Below, one piece after another: positions 40,863-48,161 of a DNA stretch of 64,000 nt. Positions within the stretch are counted from its first letter, which is position 1, and the number at the start of each line of letters is the position of its first letter. The stretch lies in assembly GCF_002875945.1 (NCBI RefSeq), contig NZ_MCZK01000104.1, positions 29,923 to 93,922 of the forward strand, written 5' to 3'. The notes under the pieces were generated by a model. That model was not told the DNA's origin. It did not search any database and worked only from the letters and a program-made list of their open reading frames with translations. The translations under genes were made by a program, and so were the position numbers. This stretch comes from Vibrio lentus (GTDB lineage: Bacteria > Pseudomonadota > Gammaproteobacteria > Enterobacterales > Vibrionaceae).

Positions 40863-41558
40863 ATGGATATCAAAAGCTTACTTAACCAAGCACTTAAATC
40901 AGATCTCGTAAAACAAGGTACTCAGAAGCTTTCCCAAGGATCTTCGAGTTTAAGTAGCCTTTCTAAAAGCAGTAACAGCGATGGCAAGAGTAGCAGTAAG
41001 AGCACACTAGGCGCCTTCGGTGCAGGTGCTGTTGGCGGCGGACTCTTAGGTGCGTTAATGGGTTCTAAAAAGACCAAGAAGATGGGTAAGAAAGCGGCTG
41101 GGATTGGCGGCGCAGCAGCACTGGGTGCTCTAGCTTATAAGGTCTACAACGATTATCAGTCTAAACAAGGCCAAACACCGAATACCCAACAAGCTCAATT
41201 TGATGAGAACGATTCAAACCATAGCGTACTAATTCTAAGATCGATGATTGCCGCGTCCAAAGCCGACGGGCATGTTGATGAAGAAGAGATGGCTAAGATT
41301 GAACAAGCCGTCGAGAACATGGGCGCAGATTATCAGCTGACTAAATTGGTGTCTGAAGAATTGCACAAGCCACTCGACCCAAGCGAGATCGCTCAGCTAG
41401 CAACCTCACCTCAACAAGCAAGTGAGATCTACTTAGCCTCTTTAATTGTGGCTGACGAGCAGAACTTTATGGAAAAGGCGTATCTCAAAGAGTTGGCAAA
41501 GCAGCTCAACTTAGCTGATGAAGTCACTTATCAGCTTGAACAGCAAATATCCGGCTAA
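40863..41558 (+). CDS. DUF533/TerB-like protein
   Basis: A 231-residue protein of the DUF533 family, related to YebE. N-terminal MDIKSLLNQALKSDLVKQG, then a Ser-rich linker (residues 27-50), a Gly/Ala-rich hydrophobic region (GAFGAGAVGGGLLGALMG, about residues 52-69), and a helical TerB-like domain from about residue 120 (SMIAASKADGHVDEEEMAKI) with acidic metal-binding-type residues. The start has GGAGG five bases ahead. Physiological role unknown. Confidence 0.82.
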   Translation: MDIKSLLNQALKSDLVKQGTQKLSQGSSSLSSLSKSSNSDGKSSSKSTLGAFGAGAVGGGLLGALMGSKKTKKMGKKAAGIGGAAALGALAYKVYNDYQSKQGQTPNTQQAQFDENDSNHSVLILRSMIAASKADGHVDEEEMAKIEQAVENMGADYQLTKLVSEELHKPLDPSEIAQLATSPQQASEIYLASLIVADEQNFMEKAYLKELAKQLNLADEVTYQLEQQISG

Positions 41559-41762
41559 TCAGTAGATACTAAGCGACTCAATAAATACCAGCGAATCGTA
41601 AAGATCGACCTAAATAACAAGCTAACCAAGTGATATACCGAGCATCAACAAAATGGGATATTGAGCAAGGACAAACTAACCCTGAACTTAATCAGATCCA
41701 CTTTGTTTTTACTTATCTCTATGTGTATATTGAGATCAGTTATCATTTGGTTAGGTATAAAA

Positions 41763-41966
41763 ATGAAAGTATACGATTGTTGTGATTTGGTGCGTGAACT
41801 GTATTCTCAAATTGGCAGTGGCGACCAAGGCTACATCCCTAAAGCGATCACCTGCGCTGTAAAAACATTGAATGACCTTGCTGCGGATGAGTCTCTGCCG
41901 AAAGAAGCAAGAGATAGCGCTGCATTTGCCGCAGCTAACCTACTGATCTCAGATTTCGAGGACTAA
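41763..41966 (+). CDS. yaeP: UPF0253 protein YaeP
   Basis: A 67-residue protein aligned over its length with E. coli YaeP ([35 protein letters not shown]). Function unknown. The frame is open 34 codons further upstream, but that part has no relatives and the family length starts at this ATG. One base separates it from the next gene, so both form an operon. Confidence 0.9.
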   Translation: MKVYDCCDLVRELYSQIGSGDQGYIPKAITCAVKTLNDLAADESLPKEARDSAAFAAANLLISDFED

Positions 41967-41967
41967 T

Positions 41968-42159
41968 ATGAACCTCGCTAACTTTGAAAAGATGGATCCT
42001 GTAATGTTGATGAGCATCGTCAACATGAAGCTGCGTGACGACTTCGGTGGTGATTTGGATCGAGTAGTCAACTTCTACGAAATCGACAAAGCCGCATTGA
42101 TCGCGAAACTCGCGTCTGCTGGTTTTGAGTTCCTTGCCGAAGCCAAACAGTTTCGATAA
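41968..42159 (+). CDS. DUF4250 domain protein
   Basis: A 63-residue cytoplasmic protein, MNLANFEKMDPVMLMSIVNM followed by KLRDDFGGDLDRVVNFYEID. Fits DUF4250, which often lies behind yaeP. Function unknown. Followed by a strong terminator. Confidence 0.85.
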   Translation: MNLANFEKMDPVMLMSIVNMKLRDDFGGDLDRVVNFYEIDKAALIAKLASAGFEFLAEAKQFR

Positions 42160-42182
42160 TTAGTTAAAACAAACTTCCTATT

Positions 42183-42210
42183 AAAAGACCAACCTCTGTG
42201 TTGGTCTTTT
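42183..42210 (+). terminator. Rho-independent terminator of the yaeP operon
   Basis: Perfect 11-bp stem AAAAGACCAAC / GTTGGTCTTTT with a 6-base loop and more Ts. Confidence 0.9.
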
Positions 42211-42392
42211 TTTGTTGGTGGTACGTAATAAGTAATCAGGCAGTAAACCCGTTATAAATTATCTGTCTGCACCTATACTTTTATATCTTAGAGTCAACGA
42301 ACGCTCCTTGAACCGAAGCGTATTGTTGTATAGGCTACCTCAAATAGCATATAAAACTCATCATTCAACTTGATGATAGTGAAGGATTAACA

Positions 42393-42719
42393 ATGAAAAG
42401 ACTCGGACTTTTAGCCGTTATCGCAGCCACACTCACCGCCGGTTGCGCTTCAAATACTCAGCAAGACAACTTTCGTGAAGCCTCTTTTGAGCTGTGTAAT
42501 ACCGAAGTCGATATCTACTCAGTAAGTCATGATGAAAGAGTACGCATCGTCTGCTCTGATGGCTCTAAATTCGCCTTAAGCAGCGAAGATACGCTAGAAG
42601 TGATGCGTGATATCAACATCGATTACTGTGATGGCGAAGGCCTAGGCAAGTTCAATGAAAGCCGCAAGTACTACTCGTTCAAGTGTAAGTCAGGCACCTT
42701 GCTCAGCATCAAAAAGTAG
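42393..42719 (+). CDS. Small lipoprotein of unknown function
   Basis: A 108-residue protein with a lipoprotein signal (MKRLGLLAVIAATLTAGCAS, lipid Cys at residue 18). The mature part is short, with four cysteines (in ELCNTE, IVCSDG, DYCDGE, FKCKSG) that could form two disulfides. I do not recognise a family. A good ribosome binding site (GAAGGA) precedes it, and a TCATCA/TGATGA hairpin sits just upstream of that. Followed by its own terminator. Confidence 0.8.
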   Translation: MKRLGLLAVIAATLTAGCASNTQQDNFREASFELCNTEVDIYSVSHDERVRIVCSDGSKFALSSEDTLEVMRDINIDYCDGEGLGKFNESRKYYSFKCKSGTLLSIKK

Positions 42720-42739
42720 AACAGACACAAGCAAACGAC

Positions 42740-42770
42740 AAAGGGTTAATGTGAAAGCATTGGCCCTTTT
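42740..42770 (+). terminator. Rho-independent terminator of the small lipoprotein gene
   Basis: AAGGGTTAATG pairs with CATTGGCCCTT through two G-U pairs; TTTTTATTT follows. Confidence 0.8.
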
Positions 42771-42825
42771 TTATTTGCCGATTCCCGCTCTAACATAGTT
42801 TCCAGCTCTATATCTTTCAAATACA

Positions 42826-42952
42826 AAAAAGGCCCCTATACAGGAGCCTTTCAAATCGTATTTTTCAATCAAATAGCTTTAGTTCAAGGAAAAAGCGCGG
42901 AGTTTACAAACACCTTTATCTAGAAACAGAAAGGGACTCAATGAGCCCCTTT
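42826..42952 (-). repeat. Degenerate ERIC-terminator unit behind glyA
   Basis: Contains a terminator hairpin (AAAGGCTCC...GGGGCCTTTTTT on the minus strand, 42851-42826), a decayed ERIC-like core (AAAGCGCGGAGTTTACAAAC, 42892-42911) missing about 24 bases, and a second hairpin (42952-42930). Outermost and most eroded member of the array behind glyA. Confidence 0.5.
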
Positions 42953-42960
42953 AAATGTGT

Positions 42961-43035
42961 TTTTCAAAGTAGTCGTTTGAAATTCTAGGAGAGCACGCGG
43001 AGCTTACGAATGTAAGTGAGCATGCTCGACAACGA
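42961..43035. repeat. ERIC-like intergenic repeat, copy A
   Basis: A 75-bp unit whose core GGAGCTTACGAATGTAAGTG resembles the ERIC/IRU core GGAGCTTACATAAGTAAGTG, followed by AGCATGCTCGACAACGA. It differs from copy B, 126 bases away, at two positions only. Confidence 0.75.
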
Positions 43036-43057
43036 CTTTATTACTTACGAATACAAA

Positions 43058-43079
43058 AAAGGCCCCAAAAGGGACCTTT
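43058..43079 (-). terminator. Terminator hairpin between the two ERIC-like copies
   Basis: AAAGGTCCC / GGGGCCTTT stem with one mismatch, TTTTTTGTAT following on the minus strand. First strong terminator after glyA, followed by two further hairpins. Confidence 0.75.
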
Positions 43080-43086
43080 AAACCAA

Positions 43087-43161
43087 TTTTCAAAGTAGTC
43101 GTTTGAAATTCGAGGAGAGCACGCGGAGCTTACGGATGTAAGTGAGCATGCTCGACAACGA
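43087..43161. repeat. ERIC-like intergenic repeat, copy B
   Basis: Same 75-bp unit as copy A (73 of 75 identical), 24 bases past the glyA stop codon. It lies between glyA and its first strong terminator, so it is transcribed with glyA. Confidence 0.75.
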
Positions 43162-43185
43162 AGTTCAAATTACTACGCAGAAAAA

Positions 43186-44436
43186 TTAAGCGTAAACAGG
43201 TAGACGCTTACAGATCTCTAATACTTTTGCTTTCGTTGCTTCGATAACAGACTCATCGCCCATGTTATCAAGGATGTCACACATCCAGCCAGCGAGAGCT
43301 TTCGCGTCTGCTTCTGAGAAACCACGACGAGTAATAGAAGGAGAACCGATACGGATACCTGACGTAACGAACGGGCTACGTGGATCGTTTGGTACTGAGT
43401 TCTTGTTAACTGTGATGTTAGCTGAACCTAGTGCTGCATCTGCTTCTTTACCTGTGATGTCTTTGTCGATTAGGTCAACTAGGAACAGGTGGTTCTCTGT
43501 AGAACCTGAAACGATGTTGTAACCGCGTGCTAGGAATTCAGCAACCATTGCTTTTGCGTTAGCAACTACGCGAGCTTGGTATTCTTTGAACTCTGGCTCT
43601 AGAGCTTCTTTGAACGCTACTGCTTTACCAGCGATAACGTGCATTAGAGGGCCACCTTGGCCGCCTGGGAAGACTGCTGAGTTCAGCTTCTTATAAAGAT
43701 CTTCGCCTTCATTAGAAAGGATTAGACCACCACGAGGACCAGCAAGCGTTTTGTGCGTTGTAGTCGTTACAACGTGAGCATGTGGAACTGGATTCGGGTA
43801 AACACCTGCAGCGATTAGGCCAGCAACGTGAGCCATATCTACGAAGAAGTAAGCACCTACTTTGTCAGCGATTTCACGCATGCGCTTCCAATCACAAACT
43901 TGAGAGTAAGCTGAGAAACCACCGATGATCATCTTAGGTTTGTGCTCAATAGCTAACGCTTCCATCTCTTCGTAATCGATTTGGCCCGCTTCATCGATAC
44001 CGTAAGGAATGATATTGTAAAGCTTACCAGAGAAGTTTACTGGAGAACCGTGAGTTAGGTGGCCACCGTGCGCAAGGCTCATACCAAGAACCGTATCGCC
44101 AGCGTTTAGTAGCGCCATATACACAGCGTTGTTTGCTTGAGAACCTGAGTGAGGCTGTACGTTCGCGTATTGCGCGCCAAATAGTTCACATGCACGTTCG
44201 ATTGCTAGAGTTTCAACTTTATCTACGAACTCACAACCACCGTAGTAACGCTTACCAGGGTAACCTTCAGCGTATTTGTTTGTAAGTTGAGAACCTTGAG
44301 CTTCCATTACACGTGGGCTTGTGTAGTTTTCTGAAGCGATAAGTTCGATGTGCTCTTCCTGACGAAGAGTTTCTTCTTGGATAGCTGCGAATAGATCCGC
44401 ATCGTAATCAGCAATGTTCATGTCACGCTTAAGCAT
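43186..44436 (-). CDS. glyA: Serine hydroxymethyltransferase
   Basis: PLP enzyme interconverting serine and glycine and supplying methylene-tetrahydrofolate. 416 residues starting [20 protein letters not shown], with AGGAG six bases before the ATG. PLP-lysine in [36 protein letters not shown] and the C-terminal [17 protein letters not shown] are conserved. A PurR-type box lies 60 bases upstream and an array of repeats and terminators follows the stop. Confidence 0.97.
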   Translation of the reverse strand: MLKRDMNIADYDADLFAAIQEETLRQEEHIELIASENYTSPRVMEAQGSQLTNKYAEGYPGKRYYGGCEFVDKVETLAIERACELFGAQYANVQPHSGSQANNAVYMALLNAGDTVLGMSLAHGGHLTHGSPVNFSGKLYNIIPYGIDEAGQIDYEEMEALAIEHKPKMIIGGFSAYSQVCDWKRMREIADKVGAYFFVDMAHVAGLIAAGVYPNPVPHAHVVTTTTHKTLAGPRGGLILSNEGEDLYKKLNSAVFPGGQGGPLMHVIAGKAVAFKEALEPEFKEYQARVVANAKAMVAEFLARGYNIVSGSTENHLFLVDLIDKDITGKEADAALGSANITVNKNSVPNDPRSPFVTSGIRIGSPSITRRGFSEADAKALAGWMCDILDNMGDESVIEATKAKVLEICKRLPVYA

Positions 44437-44493
44437 CTGTATCTCCTGACTCAGATTGTACTGAAAGTTTCAAAAAAACCACACAACGACCGA

Positions 44494-44509
44494 AAGCAAA
44501 CGTTTCCGT
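44494..44509. promoter_or_regulatory. PurR-type operator upstream of glyA
   Basis: AAGCAAACGTTTCCGT fits the PurR consensus (ACGCAAACGTTTGCNT) at nearly all positions. PurR control of glyA is established in E. coli. Its position, 58 bases before the glyA ATG, fits repression. The remaining 270 bases to the YitT gene are AT-rich and show nothing else I can name. Confidence 0.65.
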
Positions 44510-44783
44510 CACCGTTTTGATGTGACGCATTCTACATAATTTGATCTAGGTCATAAAGAGCTAATTGCAATTTTATCATGCAGTTTTTTCATAATCACAT
44601 ATAAGATTCATCATGGTTATTAAGCATATCCAACCAAAGATGACGCTTACTGTCAATTTTACGATTTACACCCTGTAAAACGCAGATTACATAGGTTTAC
44701 CTTAATTTTGCCCCTCTAGCTACCGAAAGCTAATGTTTTTCTCTACTATGCTCGCCTTTATTGGATAGGTAATTATAAAAACG

Positions 44784-45386
44784 ATGGAAAAACACACACG
44801 TAAAGAAGATTGGGTAGCAATCCTCACTGGCACGTTTTTAGTGGCGTTAGGCGTCTTCTTTTTACAGTCAGCAAACCTGCTTACTGGTGGCACGACTGGC
44901 TTGGCCCTACTTTTGAGTCAATTTACGCCAGTAACCTTTGGTATTCTGTACTTTATTGCTAACTGTCCATTCTATCTATTGGCATGGAAACGATTTGGCC
45001 GTCACTTCGCAATAAGCAGTGCCATCTCTGGCGCTTTAGTGTCTGTATTTGCCGATCATTTATACTTGGTGATTTCGTTAGAAGTTCATAATGAAATTTA
45101 CTGTGCAGTCGCTGGCGGCTTATTAATGGGCTTAGGTATGCTGATCCTATTCCGTCATCGCTCAAGCTTGGGTGGCTTCAACGTATTGTGTTTGTTCATT
45201 CAAGATCGCTACGGTATCTCGGTAGGTAAAACCCAAATGGCCATTGATGCGTGTATTCTGTTTGCATCCTTCTTCTTTGTATCGCCTTGGGTAATTGCCG
45301 TTTCTGTATTGGGCACTGCAGTGTTGAACATTGTATTGGCAATGAATCACAAGCCTACTCGTTATTCGGTCAACTACGCGTCTTAA
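44784..45386 (+). CDS. YitT family membrane protein
   Basis: A 200-residue inner-membrane protein with about five membrane segments (first: WVAILTGTFLVALGVFFLQS). Matches the YitT family (GGTTGLALLLSQF, FRHRSSLGGFNVLCLFIQDR, GISVGKTQMAIDACILF). Transport of an unknown substrate is suspected for the family. Divergent from glyA; ends in a strong terminator. Confidence 0.85.
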   Translation: MEKHTRKEDWVAILTGTFLVALGVFFLQSANLLTGGTTGLALLLSQFTPVTFGILYFIANCPFYLLAWKRFGRHFAISSAISGALVSVFADHLYLVISLEVHNEIYCAVAGGLLMGLGMLILFRHRSSLGGFNVLCLFIQDRYGISVGKTQMAIDACILFASFFFVSPWVIAVSVLGTAVLNIVLAMNHKPTRYSVNYAS

Positions 45387-45410
45387 TTCCAGTTATCCAA
45401 TCAATGAATT

Positions 45411-45442
45411 ACTAGCTGTTTTTCATAACAAAAACAGCTAGT
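45411..45442 (+). terminator. Rho-independent terminator of the YitT gene
   Basis: Perfect 13-bp stem ACTAGCTGTTTTT / AAAAACAGCTAGT with a 6-base loop, then ATTTAGCTTTT. Confidence 0.75.
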
Positions 45443-45475
45443 ATTTAGCTTTTATAAGCTACCCTCTCTTTTCTT

Positions 45476-46984
45476 ATGCAAGATTATCTCTCTAACGCCA
45501 AAGACACTCAAACCTCGATCTATATTGAAGGTTTAGAATTCAATCCAGTCACACGTGTCTTGAGTTGCAACGAGCAGGTCATCGATTTAGAACCTCGTTC
45601 TATTGAATTACTCGAACTGTTTCTTACTAGCGTGGGTGAGCCTATCGCAGCTGAGCAGATCATCGAATCGGTTTGGCAAAGTAACTTCATCTCGAAGAAT
45701 GTGCTTACTAACCGAATCAGTACACTGCGCTCTGTGTTGCAGAAGTACCTACCAGAAAGCGATGCGACTAAGATCTTAGTTACCTATCCACGCAAAGGAT
45801 ACTTTCTCAATCCCAGCTCAGTGAGTCTGGCCAATACACCCGCCGAAATTGCAGAAGTAACCGAGCCATCTCAGGCCACCCAAAAGACGTCGCCGCTTAA
45901 CCTCTTATTACTGTCATTCTCGATGGTGTTGCTGCTAAGCACCGCAACTCTAGGTTATATGTTTTGGCACTCGTCAAACCAAGCATCAGAACTAGAACGC
46001 ACACAGAGGCTGATTCCTAAGGTAGAGCTATTACTGAACCGCATCGACGCCATTGGTGATAATGCGAGAACGCACCGAAAGGCCGTTAAAGCACTGTTGC
46101 TTCAACAGCAAATTGAATACGCTTATACCGATTTAGCCAACCAAGATGCGCCGAGTTACTTCGTTGACCCAATAGACAGCACTCCTTTCTTCCCAGGCGC
46201 AAAAAACATGCGTACCAGTGATTACCTACTCAATATTCAATTGAAGGATCAGGAGGTTGATACACGTCTTGCTGCTAAAGTCAGCCTTATTTATCCAAGC
46301 TCGGGCAAGCTTGCCTTTCGTGGTGTCTACTCAATAGAGATAGACACTCTCAGTGAAAGCCTGATGGAAATTAATAGAGAGTTAGCAAACTACTTTGCTT
46401 TGCCTGCGCCGCTATCACCAGAGTGGTCTGTCAGCGATAAAGAACTAAGCCATTTACTTAACGAACAAACGTTAAAGCTGGATAGCGTGCCACTCAACGT
46501 GATGACTTCAACATTGATTGCACGACAAATGGCGCTCTTTGAAACTGACCACCAGCGACTGATCAGTTTCACTAGCCTTGTGCAAACACGCTTTAAATTG
46601 ATTCCTGACGAGCTCAAACTCTGGCTTGGGATTATCCACTTCAAATTAAGAGACCTGCAAACCGCGAAGGAATTCCTGACCAACACGGCGGGCAACTCGA
46701 CCATCGAGAACGCACTGGTCTACATGATGATTTCCCACATTGCTTACAAGCAAGGGGATATGGATAAGTTTCGCCTAAACTACATGGAATCCTTGGTCGC
46801 GTTATTGCGAGTGGTTCCTTCAGAAGAGTTGTTTGCTCGCTTGTCCAAACCGGAGTCAAAATCAACCTGTCTCCAGCCTTGGAAAAATCTAAAATTGAGC
46901 ATCAAAGAGCCATTAATCATTAAGCAGTGGGAAAACCTGATGCTTAACTACTGCACGAATGTCGGCCATCAACTTTCCGAATAA
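45476..46984 (+). CDS. ToxR/CadC-type transmembrane transcription regulator
   Basis: A 502-residue one-component regulator. Residues 15-112 form an OmpR/PhoB-type winged-helix DNA-binding domain (VIDLEPRSIELLELFLTSVG, VLTNRISTLRSVLQKYL, TYPRKGYFL). A single membrane segment spans residues 141-164 (LNLLLLSFSMVLLLSTATLG). The remaining 338 residues are periplasmic, helical, with TPR-like tail sequence and two cysteines (C465, C493) that could form a disulfide, as in ToxR. Target genes and signal are unknown; the glycine-rich lipoprotein downstream is a candidate target by position only. It starts right after the YitT terminator. Confidence 0.85.
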   Translation: MQDYLSNAKDTQTSIYIEGLEFNPVTRVLSCNEQVIDLEPRSIELLELFLTSVGEPIAAEQIIESVWQSNFISKNVLTNRISTLRSVLQKYLPESDATKILVTYPRKGYFLNPSSVSLANTPAEIAEVTEPSQATQKTSPLNLLLLSFSMVLLLSTATLGYMFWHSSNQASELERTQRLIPKVELLLNRIDAIGDNARTHRKAVKALLLQQQIEYAYTDLANQDAPSYFVDPIDSTPFFPGAKNMRTSDYLLNIQLKDQEVDTRLAAKVSLIYPSSGKLAFRGVYSIEIDTLSESLMEINRELANYFALPAPLSPEWSVSDKELSHLLNEQTLKLDSVPLNVMTSTLIARQMALFETDHQRLISFTSLVQTRFKLIPDELKLWLGIIHFKLRDLQTAKEFLTNTAGNSTIENALVYMMISHIAYKQGDMDKFRLNYMESLVALLRVVPSEELFARLSKPESKSTCLQPWKNLKLSIKEPLIIKQWENLMLNYCTNVGHQLSE

Positions 46985-47074
46985 AGAAATATAAATCACT
47001 TAAAAACAATAATTTAAATATAAATTAAGATCTTATGTATCTTCGTTTTTTGCCCTATTAGCCCTCTCAACAAT

Positions 47075-47125
47075 AGCATTCCTAAAAACATCAGGCCGCT
47101 CTAGGCCAACTATATTAGGAATGCT
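47075..47125 (+). promoter_or_regulatory. Leader hairpin covering the ribosome binding site of the next lipoprotein
   Basis: AGCATTCCTAA at 47075-47085 pairs perfectly with TTAGGAATGCT at 47115-47125 (11 bp). The 29-base loop contains a second, inner stem (GGCC...GGCC). The AGGA used by the ATG at 47130 lies in the 3' arm. Confidence 0.6.
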
Positions 47126-47129
47126 CAAC

Positions 47130-48065
47130 ATGAAAAAATCCATGACGCTGCTTGCGATTTCTCTCTTTGCTCTTTATGGCTGTGGCGGCGGAGGTGGCTC
47201 TTCTTCATCAGGCTCAACTGGGGCAACTCAGTTCGATTACCCGATCAACAACTCTCAGTTTGCACCAAAAAACATCACATTATTGTCTTACCTAATATCA
47301 GAAGATGGTGGAGAAAACGTAGCACTGAATCTTGCATACCGAGACATCAACTCACAGCAACTACTAGCCAATATTCAGCAAGAATTGGATAACTTAACTA
47401 TCTCAAATAATGTTGAAGATGTTGCTGAACTAGAGAAGCTCAAAGCAACGGTAGAGAGCATGGTAAACAGCGGCATCAACGACTTCTACACTGCTGATAT
47501 GACAATGCAAGGTGAAACAGACAGTGGCCTGTTTTACAAAGGCAGTGATGGCTTTGTTAACTCAGTTGATGACAACATCGAATTGAGCAACGGCGAGACC
47601 TTCGACTTTTTAGTGACCAACCCAGTATTCAAATCCTCAGGCAGTACAGTAAAAGAAAAAAGCCCAAATATTAGCCACAGCAGTAGTTCAGTAGGGCTTT
47701 CTTTTGAGGTTACTACTGGCCAACTAGAAGCCTTGCTTGATGATTTCTATGAAGACGATATTGATGATTTAGGACCATCAGACACACAATGTGACTTCCA
47801 TTGGCAGCAACAAGTTTCTGAAAATGGTCAGCGCTCAACGGTAACTGTTAAAGGTAAGAAAATTGAAACGGCTTATCTGAAAGTTGAAAACACTTACAAC
47901 GTTGTTTGTGATGGGTATGATTCAGCTGAATTTCAAAGCAATACCGAAACATGGTTTAACCCAAACTTTGGCGTTGTGAAAATGATGGACTGGGATGAAA
48001 AGAATGGCACTCAACTGAGCGAAACGACGTGGATTCTCGATTCATTTACGGTCAACAAAGGCTAG
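47130..48065 (+). CDS. Glycine-rich lipoprotein of unknown function
   Basis: A 311-residue exported lipoprotein: MKKSMTLLAISLFALYGC gives the lipid Cys at residue 18, followed by a GGGGGSSSSGSTG linker that keeps the folded part away from the membrane. The folded part has a coiled-coil-like stretch (VEDVAELEKLKATVESMV) and beta-rich sequence; no family recognised. Start at 47130 is preferred to the ATG at 47121 because AGGA directly abuts the latter. Translation is probably controlled by the leader hairpin. May belong to the same unit of regulation as the upstream ToxR-like gene. Confidence 0.75.
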   Translation: MKKSMTLLAISLFALYGCGGGGGSSSSGSTGATQFDYPINNSQFAPKNITLLSYLISEDGGENVALNLAYRDINSQQLLANIQQELDNLTISNNVEDVAELEKLKATVESMVNSGINDFYTADMTMQGETDSGLFYKGSDGFVNSVDDNIELSNGETFDFLVTNPVFKSSGSTVKEKSPNISHSSSSVGLSFEVTTGQLEALLDDFYEDDIDDLGPSDTQCDFHWQQQVSENGQRSTVTVKGKKIETAYLKVENTYNVVCDGYDSAEFQSNTETWFNPNFGVVKMMDWDEKNGTQLSETTWILDSFTVNKG

Positions 48066-48098
48066 CAACCATAGCCTTCCATTAGATAATGGGAAGGA

Positions 48099-48138
48099 AA
48101 GCTTTGAGCCTGACACTTAGATTTCAGGCTCAAAGCTT
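48099..48138. terminator. Long perfect hairpin between converging genes
   Basis: Fifteen-bp perfect stem AAGCTTTGAGCCTGA / TCAGGCTCAAAGCTT with a 10-base loop between the lipoprotein gene and treC. It lacks a clear T-tract on either side. A second stem ATACTCG / CGAGTAT follows at 48139-48162. Confidence 0.5.
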
Positions 48139-48161
48139 ATACTCGCATAGGGGAACGAGTA

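Noticed and set aside
41661..41762. Longer YaeP with an N-terminal membrane segment
   Set aside because: The family starts at 41763, and the extension has no relatives that I know of.
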